This document shows, in pieces, positions 48,720-59,431 of a DNA stretch of 64,000 bases. A program made the position numbers and the translations under genes. Origin of the DNA: Argentina anserina (taxonomy: Eukaryota > Streptophyta > Magnoliopsida > Rosales > Rosaceae). Within the stretch, counting starts at the first letter, position 1; the number at the start of each line of letters is the position of its first letter. The DNA is taken from positions 10,985,395-11,049,394 of the forward strand of contig NC_065878.1 in assembly GCF_933775445.1 (NCBI RefSeq). Direction: 5' to 3'. The notes beneath the pieces are model-generated. The model made no database searches. It saw nothing but the letters and a program-made list of their open reading frames with translations, and was not told where the DNA came from.

Positions 48720-48845
48720 GGCGTGCTACGCGCCGGCCTAGGCTCGGCGCGTGTGCCCCACGCGCTACCACAGTGAGTGGCGCGTAAGCGCCACGCGCGG
48801 CTGCCGGTGGGTGGCGCGTGTACCCCACGCGCCGCCACGTGCGGC
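48720..48845. repeat. GC-rich palindromic array in the solo LTR
   Basis: Alternating GCGCGTG and CACGCGC words form hairpins such as GGCGCGTGTACCCCACGCGC. Similar GC-rich words occur at the corresponding place in the gypsy LTRs (38200-38280, 43320-43430). It is an island of very high GC in an AT-rich LTR. Confidence 0.75.
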
Positions 48846-49077
48846 GGCGTGAACAGTGATTCCGAGAAGGGTATTTTGGTAATTTACTTAAGTACGGTAA
48901 ATGTAAATGTAAATTTTATTTACGTATGGTAAATATAATTGAATTTTTACCTACGGTAAATGTAAATATAAATTACTTTCAGTAAATATAAAAAGTAATT
49001 TGTAAAAAGGGTAATTTAGTAAATTCTATTTACTGAGATTGTATTTACATTTAAACAGTACGTATACGTACATAAAT

Positions 49078-49224
49078 ACGTTTATAGTATTTATACATAC
49101 AGAAAATACGTATATAGTATTTATACGTACATAAAATACGTATATAGTATTTATACGTACAAACATACGTATATAGTACTTATACGTACAGAAATACGTA
49201 TATAGTATTTATACGTACAGAAAT
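49078..49224. repeat. 29-30 bp tandem array, five units
   Basis: Units begin at 49078, 49108, 49138, 49167 and 49196, with core ACGTATATAGTATTTATACG followed by TACAGAAAT. Each core is itself nearly palindromic (ACGTAT...ATACGT). Confined to this LTR. Confidence 0.85.
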
Positions 49225-50750
49225 ACGTATTAATTGAATATTTGTACAGTAACCGTGAATAGTAACAGTGAACAGTAACTTCGTAAAACCGAAAATTGCT
49301 GAACAGTAACCGATTATTACTGTTTCGGCATTTAAAGGTTTACGAAACGATTCTAAATTCTTTTCTTATCTTTTCAAGGTGATCGATAAATCGAGGAAAT
49401 GAATTATCTTCGGGAATTGTGGAATTACGCTCAAGTCAATAAGGTGAGTAAAATCTCACATATTTTATGAATCCACCCTTGCGGTGATTTTAAGATTTTT
49501 GCAAGAGTTTTAAATATTGAAATACGACAGGTATATAATATAGTGGATTATATATATACTGTATAAATGGTAATAAGTATATATATATATATATGATTTG
49601 CTATATTATATACTGTTATGAATTCATTTGAAATAGGTCATTTCGATGACAAGCATGTGAGTTTAATATTGAGATTGTTAAACGTTTTGTCTTCGGACGT
49701 GTTTATAAATTATGAAATGTATAAGATATAATGAATTATATATATATATATCGTACAAATGGTAAATAAATACGTAAATATATATATATATAGTTTGCTA
49801 TATAATATACTGTTATGATTTTATTGTGATTTTGATTTGTACAATATGATGTCAGATTATTGTACGTGATTTTTAACATTGAGATTTTTAAAATGTGAAT
49901 TGTCTTCGGACTTGATGTTTGGTACAATATGATGTGAGATTATTGTACGTGTTTGGCAAGTCGAAACCTAGCCTTTGGCTGGGCGAAAGTTACGATACAG
50001 TTAGAGCTCTAGTCTGTCTGCCTTAGTACTGCATGTGAGGTAACGGGTGGTTATCTGCTCATGAGTACTCAGATTGTTTTGGATGTTGGTTAGCGGGTGG
50101 CTAACCAATATCGGCGGTGTATTACGAGAGGGGTAACAGATGTGTACCAGCGTTCTTGGTACCCGTATTATAAATGCATTGGGTAACCAGAAGGGTTACT
50201 TAATTTTCTCATGAGCGTTTCATTTCATATTTCTTTGGGACAACCAGATGAGCTGTCTATTGACTCATGAGGGCATTTATATTTGTTGTTTTGTGATCTT
50301 TCGTATATTTTGATATGCGAATTATATTTTGATTTTACTCATACGAGCTATAAGCTTACCGGGTTTGTGTTTACAATCCCGGTGCACCAATTCGATGGTC
50401 TAGGGGATAATTCCGCATGTGCTGATTAGTGGAGGTTGAGTGACGACTACAGATGCTCGAAGTCGTTCGTATCCTACTTGTGGTGAGGTTTTAGCGTGGA
50501 TTTGTGTGTGAGAATTTGTGTAATTTTATTTGTGAGATTTGTGAGTGATTTGTGAGGATTATTACATTTCCATTTTATGTATGGATTATAAATTTGGGTT
50601 GTAATAATTGGTTGTCTGAGTTGTATTGAGAACTCAGAATTGATCCGCTGTTACACTTTAATGATTTCGATTTATTTGAGATTATTTTGTGTTTAACGAC
50701 TTTAGAATTTTGAGTTTTTAAGCTCGAAATTTTGGGGTCGTTACAGACTC

Positions 50751-51570
50751 GACATCAAAACCTATATCCTAACACAAAAGACATTTATATGAAACGATGT
50801 CAGAATTTGTCCAGATTCGTAAGTCAACTTCCACGGGATCCTTATGGCAGCTCACTCGTTGGAAGACCTATGTGTCTACTCATTGGAAAATTTACCATAT
50901 TACTACATTGAGTGAGTTATAGATGTTTTAGTAAAATAGGACTAATCTGTTCGAAAACTGTAGCTGAGTCAACTTTGACCGAGCTTTGTGATCAGCTCAG
51001 AATGAACTAAATTGAGAACCATATATCAATAGAAATCCACAAGTGTCTAATTTCTAGAAATTTTAACGTTTTTTTATACCTATTGTATCGAAGAAGTTAT
51101 GACTATTTTAGTGTGTGAAGGTCATACCACAAGTGAATCTATTTTTCATTGCAAACTCTTATTTTGAGTTGTTATGTAATTCTCTTTCTTTTAATCCATA
51201 TACGGATAAGTGTACATATTTGAATTAAGAATGTTTGGCGAAATTTGATATTCAAGTCATTGACCCATTGCTACTTTTAATCCATATACCGAGGCAACAA
51301 TATGCACTATATGTCACATTAGGATCACGATTGTAGGAGAATTATCTCCGTAATCTACTTGGTGTATCTTGTCTTAATTAGTATAGTTAGTCTAGATAAG
51401 TAAATATATATAATTTTTAATTCTACATGATACTTGATGTAATGCGTCCTAGTAATGCCTATATAAAAGTCTTTTTATCAATGAATAAAGATTTATAGTT
51501 CTTTCTATTCTGATGCGTATTACATTCTTCTGTAATAATCTTCATTAATAATCTAGGAATAATTGGTTTC
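50751..51570. other. Intergenic region with a possible Copia LTR fragment
   Basis: The stretch at about 51334-51540 starts TGTAGGAGAATTATCTCC and carries CCTATATAAAAG and ATCAATGAATAAA, the layout of a short Copia-type LTR. No target duplication or partner LTR is visible. The rest is unassigned. Confidence 0.35.
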
Positions 51571-52397
51571 CCAGAGTTGGCCAAGGAGGCAAGGACCTCT
51601 ATCCGATTATTTGGCTTAAATGGATTATTTTGGAGAAGAAAATGAAGAAATGTTCCGATAATGATTATTAAATCCAAAACTATAATACTCTTCTACCATC
51701 ATCATATTTGAAAAATAATTTCAATCACCACTCGTTCGTGTATTTGAAGAAATTGCTTAACTTAGCATTGCAAATTTTGATGTCCCCAAATTCAATCATA
51801 CTAGTAAATTAGACGTACATATGTTTGATGGAAATGAGGAGACACATAATTTTATTGAACTAATACCACATGGCATGGGTTCAGAACAAATATGCACAAA
51901 CTTTTAAAAAAAAACCTATGTATAGAAACTGATCGAGATCACATACATACATATGTTACATTTTCAAAATGTCTTGAAAAGAAATCATCAGAATTGTGTC
52001 AAAGCTGTGAAAATAGTTGCCTAACAGGGCAGCAATTAAGCTTGAATTAGAGGTGAGTCATAATGTCATATATAGCTCAACTATAACAGTTATTTATTTT
52101 GTTTAGCCTCATCCCTTGTTGACCAGATCGAGTTCAAACATGAACAACAAATATAGGCAAACTCTGTTATATAAATGCTGGCAGTGAATTAACCTTATTG
52201 ACCTCAAGACACAATACAAGAACAAAATGCGCATAGACCAATAAACCTAGGTAGTTGAGATCACACACACACATGATCAAGGAACACAACAGTGTCTTGA
52301 AACTTTTATTCAAAGAACTAGGCGATTTTAAAGAAAACAAACAAACAGAAAACCTACATACAATACCAAATGCACAACTTTATATCACACTCATAAA

Positions 52398-55355
52398 TTA
52401 GTACTTCATCTGCCTTCTGATCCTTTTCATTTGTCTGATCATCATCCCAACTATGTCAAGAAACAACTCACGCTTCCTAGTGATCGCCAAGTCTGCAAGT
52501 ACCACTCCAACTACCAACCCACTCGCAATTCCAGCCAACACAAATTTCCAGTCAAATTCAAAAGCAGAGCCTGAAACAATTTCTTCACTGTTACTTGAGG
52601 GTGGTAGCTGAACCGGCGCATCAGAGTTCCCACATCCCTTTGTCAAAGGTTCTCCGCACAATCCTGGGTTTCCCATGAATGAAGAGTTCTCAAATGTATG
52701 AAACTGGGGACCTTGTGGTATAGAACCAGTGAGATTGTTGTAAGAGACATTAAGAATCGACAGAGATGTAAGCTGCGCTAGTTGCTGAGGAATCTCTCCT
52801 GAGAGCTGGTTTTGTGAAAGGTCCAAAGCTTCAAGCAACGTCAAATTTTCCAAGCCTAATGGGATGTTGCCGTTGAAGTTATTATTGGAAATGTTGAAAA
52901 AGCGAAGCCCTTTCAAGTTTCCAATGAATTCTGGAATTTCCCCTTGAAAATTATTACTTGAGATATCAACCACCCCAAGATCTTCTTGAATCTCCGAGTA
53001 GTATCTCTCGACACCTTTGTTGGAGATGGTGACTTTGAAATCATAAGCAAACGAAGGTGCACCAGGGACGATATCGAGATTAGAGCTTGCTGCCATATAT
53101 GAGGGTTGTCTCAGAACTATACCTCTCATGCCATTGCCAGAGAAGATATATTTAGAGGGAAACTCACCAATGAACTTATTGTACGAAAGGTCAAGAATTC
53201 TCAGCTCTGGAAAATGAAGATTTTTTTTTGTAATTTCAATTTCACCGTAGAACTCATTGTCGTGCATTGACATGAGTTTAAGCTCTGGAAGAAAGCCCAA
53301 CCAAAAAGGGAAAACATCTCTGAATTTATTCACCCTAAGAACAAGAGACTGAAGCATCACACAATTTGCCAGTGACCTCGGTACTTCCCCATGCAATTGG
53401 TTATAACCGACATCAAGCACCTGCAGGTTACTTGTGTTGCTGTATGTTTGAGGAAGAATCCCATGGAAAGAGTTGTACCCAAGATCTAAAACTTTTAAAA
53501 CATCACTGAAGTTACCAAGACATGGCGGAATGGAGCCACTCAGTTTGTTGCTTGACAGACCAAGGTATTGAAGGGAACTTAGATTGCACATCGATGGTGA
53601 TAGTTTCCCGGTAAGTTTGTTGTCCACGAGTGAATAATCGATGATGTTCGGAGGAGGTATGGGTGGTGATCCATCTAGCAAATTAGATGTAACAAATAAA
53701 ACTTCTAGTTCAGCCCAAGGAAGGACAACATTCGGTTGGCCAAACCCCGAAAGGGAATTGGATTTAAGGTCCAGGAACTTTAAACTTTGTGTGCTTGTAT
53801 TCCACATCCAGTTTGGTATTTGACCATGCAAATCATTATGAGAGAGGTCCAACCACTTCAAGTTATGTTGATGTCGTAGGAAATCGGGAAACTCTTTTAT
53901 GTTGAAGTCGGCCAACCCGAGCTCTGTCAGAGTTGTATTCATAATTTTACAGTGAGACAATTCTAGATTGCTCGCACCTAATTGGAGAACTGTGATAGAA
54001 CTTTGTACCTTACAAATGTCAAATTTACCGTGAAGGTAATTTTCACTTAGAGAAAGCCAGTCGAGGTCCATAAGACTAAACAACGATTGAGGAATTGGAC
54101 CGTGCAAACTATTACCACTCAAATCCAAAGCAACTAGTCTGGTAAGGTTACCAAACAAAGAAGGGATTGAACCACCTAGTTGATTATCAGGAAGCAACAG
54201 TACGGTAAGCTTTGTGAGGTTACCAAGAGAAGACGGGATGTGACCGTTAAGATTCATCCTTCCAATTTTAAGAAAGGTAAGTCTCGTCTGCTTACCAATC
54301 CAAGACAAAGGACCGGCAACAAAATTATTATTTGCAAGTGACAAATAATCGAGTTGGGTGAGGTTTGCCAGTGAAGCAGGAATTGGACCTGAGAAACTGC
54401 AAGATGCCAAACTCAAGTGGTTCAATGCATAGAGCTCTCCGATCGATGAAGGAAGAGGTCCGGAAAACTTAGTGAATGGGACTGACAGGGACGTGAGAGG
54501 ACTACTTCTGTTGAAGTTGGGCAAATAACCAGAAAGCTCTTGGTTATATGCCACGGAAAGGAATGTCAAGTATTGTAACTTGAAGACTCTTACAGGGAAT
54601 TCGCCATACAATTGACAATTCCCTAGATGAAGGGATGACAAAGATAACAAATTCGCCAATGAATCCGGAATTGGGGAAGATATGTTTATGTAGCTGAGAT
54701 GAAGCTTTTTAAGACTAGTTAAGTTTTGAACTAGATTTGCCAGATTGGGTACTTCAAGCTTCATCAGTCCGTCACCAGAAAGTGTATCAAGATTGCCAGA
54801 CAGGTCAAGCAATGATAATTCGGACAACTGTAAAATTTCAGATGGGACTTGGCCAGAAAACGCAGAGGAGGAAAGGTTGAGGTACCTGAGATTGGAAAGA
54901 TTCCTAATTGTTGTAGGAATTCGAGAGTAATTGAAATTGTTGTAAGCAAGGTTCAGCCTCCGGAGATGAACAAGACGAAAGAGGCTGCTGCTGGCGTTGA
55001 TGGAGCCATAGAGACAGCTGCTACTAAGATCAAGCCCAGTCACATGACCTGTGTCCTCATCACACTCAACCCCGTCCCATGAGCAGCAGTTGCTATTTTG
55101 ATCTCCTTCAGTTGCCTTCCATGATGAGACCTTTGGATAAGAAGCATCGTCAACCGAAGTAGATGGATCAATAATGAAGCTTTGCTTAAACTGCAGCAAG
55201 GCTGCGCGCTCCTCACCATGGCAAGTAGATGGCTGCTGCTGCCTAGAGTATAAGGAGCCAACCCCAAGAACATGAAACAACAATAGAACTAAAACTTTTG
55301 AAAGCAGACCAATATTGGGGATATTGGAAAAGCACTGGCGGGATGACAATCCCAT
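52398..55355 (-). CDS. LRR receptor-like protein (RLP), intact, single exon
   Basis: 985-residue cell-surface receptor of the Cf/RLP class. The N-terminal hydrophobic segment (residues 16-34, LLSKVLVLLLFHVLGVGSL) is a signal peptide or anchor. The LRRNT cap follows with Cys45, Cys90, Cys91 and Cys98 (CHGEERAALLQFK; CCSWDGVECDED). LRRs fill roughly 105-690 (for example NLTSLKKLHLSYINISSPIP), then a non-LRR island at about 700-780, and a last LRR block (LDLSQNQLSGEIPQQLAQLT). An acidic spacer precedes the helix at about 936-958 (WKFVLAGIASGLVVGVVLA) with a GxxxG motif, and the cytoplasmic tail is 27 residues with no kinase. RLPs of this form normally signal through SOBIR1 and BAK1; that is family knowledge. 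No intron, unlike the left RLP gene. The ligand is unknown. Confidence 0.95.
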   Translation of the reverse strand: MGLSSRQCFSNIPNIGLLSKVLVLLLFHVLGVGSLYSRQQQPSTCHGEERAALLQFKQSFIIDPSTSVDDASYPKVSSWKATEGDQNSNCCSWDGVECDEDTGHVTGLDLSSSCLYGSINASSSLFRLVHLRRLNLAYNNFNYSRIPTTIRNLSNLRYLNLSSSAFSGQVPSEILQLSELSLLDLSGNLDTLSGDGLMKLEVPNLANLVQNLTSLKKLHLSYINISSPIPDSLANLLSLSSLHLGNCQLYGEFPVRVFKLQYLTFLSVAYNQELSGYLPNFNRSSPLTSLSVPFTKFSGPLPSSIGELYALNHLSLASCSFSGPIPASLANLTQLDYLSLANNNFVAGPLSWIGKQTRLTFLKIGRMNLNGHIPSSLGNLTKLTVLLLPDNQLGGSIPSLFGNLTRLVALDLSGNSLHGPIPQSLFSLMDLDWLSLSENYLHGKFDICKVQSSITVLQLGASNLELSHCKIMNTTLTELGLADFNIKEFPDFLRHQHNLKWLDLSHNDLHGQIPNWMWNTSTQSLKFLDLKSNSLSGFGQPNVVLPWAELEVLFVTSNLLDGSPPIPPPNIIDYSLVDNKLTGKLSPSMCNLSSLQYLGLSSNKLSGSIPPCLGNFSDVLKVLDLGYNSFHGILPQTYSNTSNLQVLDVGYNQLHGEVPRSLANCVMLQSLVLRVNKFRDVFPFWLGFLPELKLMSMHDNEFYGEIEITKKNLHFPELRILDLSYNKFIGEFPSKYIFSGNGMRGIVLRQPSYMAASSNLDIVPGAPSFAYDFKVTISNKGVERYYSEIQEDLGVVDISSNNFQGEIPEFIGNLKGLRFFNISNNNFNGNIPLGLENLTLLEALDLSQNQLSGEIPQQLAQLTSLSILNVSYNNLTGSIPQGPQFHTFENSSFMGNPGLCGEPLTKGCGNSDAPVQLPPSSNSEEIVSGSAFEFDWKFVLAGIASGLVVGVVLADLAITRKRELFLDIVGMMIRQMKRIRRQMKY

Positions 55356-55425
55356 ATGTGGTTTGGTTACGTAATGAGATTTCTCTGCTACTCTTAGATA
55401 GATAGGTATGTAAATGATCTAATGG

Positions 55426-55432
55426 ATTTATA
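55426..55432 (-). promoter_or_regulatory. TATA box of the intact RLP gene
   Basis: TATAAAT on the minus strand, about 71 bp upstream of the start codon. Copy A keeps a matching TATAAAT-type word near 11660 although its gene is broken. Confidence 0.55.
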
Positions 55433-55815
55433 CTGGCATGCATCGATCCACATCGACTCAGTTGACTCACATTCTTTCTTCTTCCCTTTTATTCCTTTGG
55501 GGTTTATTTTTAGTTTATTAGTCTATATATAAAAAACTCACAAGTTTAACCCAAGAATCAAGCTCCATTCGCCTTTAATATCAGCACTTTCTGCAATTTC
55601 ATTGGTCGAGACTGAGTCACTCGATCACTTAGACTTCAGATACTGTAAATCTTTCCTTGATAGTGACATCGACAAATGATAGGCATATAATATGTGGAGT
55701 ACAAAACTCTTTTAATTTAGGGTGTTGAAATTGACACACCCTATTTTGAAATTTGCACACACACCGTCTATATTTTACCATAATACCCATTTGGCTTGTC
55801 CTCTCCCATCAACTA

Positions 55816-55837
55816 TCTCTCTCTCTCTCTCTCTCTC
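55816..55837 (+). repeat. CT microsatellite
   Basis: About eleven CT units, 100 bp before the captured E2 start codon; plausibly part of the captured gene's 5' UTR. Confidence 0.85.
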
Positions 55838-55936
55838 GTCAGGTCCTCATCATCCTCCACCAATGCTTAACTCGTTGGTACTCTCTCTACCACGGGCACA
55901 CCCCTTCTCTATCTCTCCCTCTCTTCCCTGATTCAC

Positions 55937-57027
55937 ATGGCTTCCGTCTGTTAAACAGCGACAAGCGTGGCCCGTGGACCAACTGTACCGATATTGTCCC
56001 AACTTAGCCACCTCACAGGTGTTGGGTTTTAATCACAAAAGGCCTCGGTACAATTGGTTATTATCCACCCACTTATAATCTTTATTTTCTTTGTCACTTC
56101 TTAGATGTGGGATCTCTCCTCTCCAACATGCCCCCTCACGTGCAACCTAATTTTTAGGTCTGCACGTGACAGATTAACATCCCACATACTGGGATGAAAG
56201 AAACTAAGGTCCAGTAACCAACGACACTTAGTGGTCATCAATCGGAAATCCTCCGATGGCATGACAAAGTGGCACCCAACTCGGGCCCACGAAAGATTGG
56301 AGGCGCGACTGGAGAGGGACCCGCTCTGATACCATGTTAAACAGCGACAAGCGTGGCCCGTGGACCAACTGTACCGATATTGTCCCAACTTAGCCACCTC
56401 ACAGGTGTTGGGTTTTAATCACAAAAGGCCTCGGTACAATTGGTTATTATCCACCCACTTATAATCTTTATTTTCTTTGTCACTTCTTAGATGTGGGATC
56501 TCTCCTCTCCAACACCGTCAACCAAGACAACATCCTAGGCGCCACCGGCACCGCTCTGGCCAATACACCTCAGGCGTCGGCCAAAACCACCGACTCCCAA
56601 TTGGTTCTCAAGAGGTCAGTCCAAAATCTCTACACACTCAGTTTTTTAGGGTTTTGCTTTCTTGATTGATTATCAGAGGGTTTCCAATTTGATCTTGACT
56701 TTATGTTTCTGCAAAACAGGCTTCAATCGGAGTTGATGGCGCTCATGGTGAGTAATCACTTCAAATCTCATAATCGATTTTTTAAGATTCTTGAGTGAAT
56801 TTGATTGTGGAAAAAAATTGTAGATACAGATGTGTAGAGATTCGGGGATCTCTGCGTTTCCTGAAAGAGACAACATATTCTGCTGGAAGGGGACAATCAA
56901 TGGAAGCAAGGATACGGTTTTCGAAGGGACTCAGTTCAATTTGTCGCTTTCGTTTCCGAATGATTATCCATTTCAGCCTCCCAAGGTCAAGTTTGAGACC
57001 TTCTGCTTTCATCCCAATGTTGAAGTT
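55937..57027 (+). pseudogene. Captured UBC19/UBC20-like (UBCH10 class) E2 fragment
   Basis: The parent family supplies ubiquitin to the anaphase-promoting complex. Pieces: the start codon at 55937 with MASV; then, after the TRIM, 56520-56614 (ending TTDSQLVLK); exon 56720-56747 (LQSELMALM); and exon 56830 to about 57027 (DSGISAFPERDNIFCWKGT; NDYPFQPPKVKFETFCFHPN). Splice sites between pieces look normal, so genomic DNA, not cDNA, was captured. Homology ends just before the HPN-proximal catalytic-cysteine segment (ICLDIL in the family); the frame then runs into a Lys-rich tail and stops at 57093. Without the cysteine no E2 activity is possible. The TRIM splits codon 4. Confidence 0.88.
55949..56514 (-). 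mobile_element. TRIM retrotransposon, 566 bp, with 180-bp LTRs
   Basis: LTRs at 55949-56128 and 56335-56514 appear identical by eye. Target duplication CCGTC (55944-55948 and 56515-56519). On the minus strand the LTR runs TGTTGGAGAGGAG... to ...GCTGTTTAACA, followed directly by TGGTATCAGAGCGGG, the initiator tRNA-Met primer-binding site. GAGGGGGCA before the 3' LTR is the polypurine tract. The 206-bp interior has no coding capacity, so it depends on proteins from other elements. LTR identity implies a recent insertion. Confidence 0.95.
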
Positions 57028-58004
57028 GTCAAGGGAGATTGGCAAGTGAAGAAGAAGAAGAAGAAGAAAAAGAAGATTGACAAGTGCAGATAGAATTGGG
57101 ATTGGAAACAAGAGAAATGGTGATGATAAGCATGGTCTGAGAATAGTGTGTGTACGAGGAGTTGCAGAGACTAACACAGAGAGAGATGAGAGCAGTTTTG
57201 GAAGAGAAGTATCATGAGTGAATAAATAAAGACTAAATAATAGAAAGGGTGTGTTTCAGCACCCTTAATTTATTGTCAAGACTTTCTATATCATAAACCA
57301 TTTTGGTTATGGTCCACTACTCCCTAGCATACTCCATTCTTCTTGTCGATAGGAATTGAATTTGTGCCATGACTTCAACTCCATTCCTCACAGTGGCGGA
57401 TTCACAACTCAGGAGACTTTGACATTTTTTTTCTCAATGACTAAAGTGATAAAAATTTATAGCTCTTGAAATTTTAATTATGATGTATTAGATGTATACT
57501 TTGTTTATGAGAAAATAGCTAGCAACCTATTCAAAATTACTATAAGTTTAGTTGATTGCCAAAAAATATTGAAACTGATGAAATAGCTTAATCAAATTTA
57601 ATACTCAATGAAAGTATAATAGATTAATTTCTTCAACAAGAAATGAAGGAAGATTGGAACTTGAAAACAAATAGAAAAATAGACTCAAAGAAGAAATTAA
57701 GGAAGAGTAAAACTTGAAAGTAAATGGAAAAATAGACTCAAAGATTTGCATTTGTTGGGATTTGATCATGTGTGCGCTTGATATTAACAAAACTTCATAA
57801 CCAAACCTACAAAGCTACAACAGATGTTCTTATAACATATACTCCCCCCCCCCCCTTTGGGTGGACTTGAATCCCTCCACATAACCATTTATCTCCACCT
57901 ATAACTAGAAGCCTGATTTTTTTTTTTTTGGGTTAATGCATAAGTAGATTAAGAGGGACAAAGTCCAAAGAGGCTGATAAACTCAAGCCCATAGTACAAA
58001 TAAT

Positions 58005-59431
58005 GACACGACCTGTCTTAAAATTTACCCTAATATCAAGGCAGATCATGCGAGGACCACTAATCAAAGAGATGTACCAAAATGTCAACATAATCTCTCT
58101 TGAAATTGGTCAACCCTAACCTGTTACAAAATCAACACTTCTACAATTTCAATCCAACCTCAACTCCTAGAACCACCATGCTCCCCATCATTCTCAAACT
58201 CCTCAACACACTTAATGACAACAAGGGTCAATAATAATCATATGATAGTAATTTTCTGAAAATCCCATTTCCGGATAATAGTCAAAATAATGATATAAAT
58301 TCTCGGCTCATTTCTAACCAAATATTTATATATATCCACTATCATCATCAATCACGTACTCGAAACAATCACCCAACAAACTACAGTATCATATACGAAA
58401 ATTAAACAACAATTATCAAAATAGAGTTACCAGTCCTCACTCTCTCTGAATCTCCATATCTGGAGTCCACTAGTATATCTCCCCTATTTTAGCGACTCAA
58501 TTACATCACTACCGATGTCGGTTCATTCCCCTCTTCCGGTTCTAGAAGGAGGACTAACCCCGCTAGTCAATATCATATAGTATGCTTCCTGGACAATTAA
58601 GAATATCTGCTAGTTTATCCCCTCTCTTCTAGCTTCAATAATAAAAGGACTAGGCCCGCTAATCGTATAATTTGACCCCATGGGTAATCAAGAATATTTC
58701 CTAGGTCATCCTCTCTCTTATAACTTCAATATACATCTCATAGTCTGCGACACAACCATAAATCAACCCCAAGTCCCACTCAGCAACCTATCCACACTCT
58801 TTTCGGATCCATACTCTCTAAAGCACGCCACCAAAAATATATATAACCATTACACGCAATTAACCCATGACATAACAATCATCAACCAAATATTCTTTAA
58901 TTAACTAATATATAATCTAAAATAATGGTGGCTACACCCAAACTTTGGCTAGACTTCCTACGTACCTTTTCCGAATGGATCAAGCTACTCGTAATTTAAC
59001 TCATTTATATAACCCATAATAATACCACATAGACATAGAATATGTATAACCCGACATGTCTCACATATCGCAAATTAATAAATATCATAATTACTTGGAA
59101 ATCTCATTTCCAATAAATAAATGTTTATAATCAAATTAAGAAATTATGATTCCCAACCGTATAAAATAAATACCAAAAACTTACTCAAATAAATTTCGCC
59201 CGAGAATCATGTTGGGTTTCGTCCCCCTATTTTGTTTTCCTTCCCAAAATGGCAACTTTTCAAATATATAAACCTCCCCCCATAAATAATAACTTTCCGA
59301 TTTAACATTTCGTGCAACGAAATCCTTTACGACGACTAAATGCCCAAAAGAAAACTTAAAATTTGAATTATGTTATAAGTCGTACTTAGACTTTACGGTA
59401 ATAAATGGGACAAAAGATTTGGGGCGTATCA
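58005..59431 (-). mobile_element. Solo LTR of another gypsy-type family
   Basis: 1427 bp between AATAA target duplications (58000-58004 and 59432-59436). On the minus strand it starts TGATACGCCCC and ends TAAGACAGGTCGTGTCA. TATA-like TTTATATATT near 59265 follows a GGGGGGAGG run. Distinct from the 11841/37074/47871 family. No internal domain. Confidence 0.85.

Larger units (their letters stand above)
47871..50745 (+). mobile_element. Solo LTR of a second Ty3/gypsy element
   Basis: 2875 bp between GACTC target duplications (47866-47870 and 50746-50750). Ends are TATAATAACCC (TG decayed to TA) and GGGGTCGTTACA. It contains the shared block GTTGTAGAGCTCGTCGATAC at 48080-48100, a good TATA box GTATATAAAGG at 48186, a GC-rich palindromic stretch at 48720-48845, a 29-bp tandem array at 49078-49224, and the GTGAGTAAAATCTCAC hairpin at 49444-49459. 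No internal region. Confidence 0.9.
55720..57264. mobile_element. Gene-capturing non-autonomous DNA transposon (hAT-like)
   Basis: 1545 bp flanked by a perfect 8-bp target duplication TTAATTTA (55712-55719 and 57265-57272). Ends are GGGTGTTGAAATTGACACAC and, read inward from the right, GGGTGCTGAAACACACCC. Copy A near 14366 has the uninterrupted site. Inside are a fragment of a UBC19/20-like E2 gene, including introns, and a nested TRIM. It lies about 360 bp upstream of the intact RLP, pointing the opposite way. No transposase. The 8-bp duplication suggests hAT, but the ends do not begin with the usual hAT bases. Confidence 0.85.
51571..57815. repeat. Segmental duplication, copy B (partner 3489-15312)
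   Basis: The cleaner copy of the RLP block, carrying the intact receptor. Its only large insertion relative to copy A is the 1545-bp gene-capturing element at 55720-57264. It supplies empty sites for the insertions in copy A at 3943, 6325, 10377, 11841 and 14620. Confidence 0.85.
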
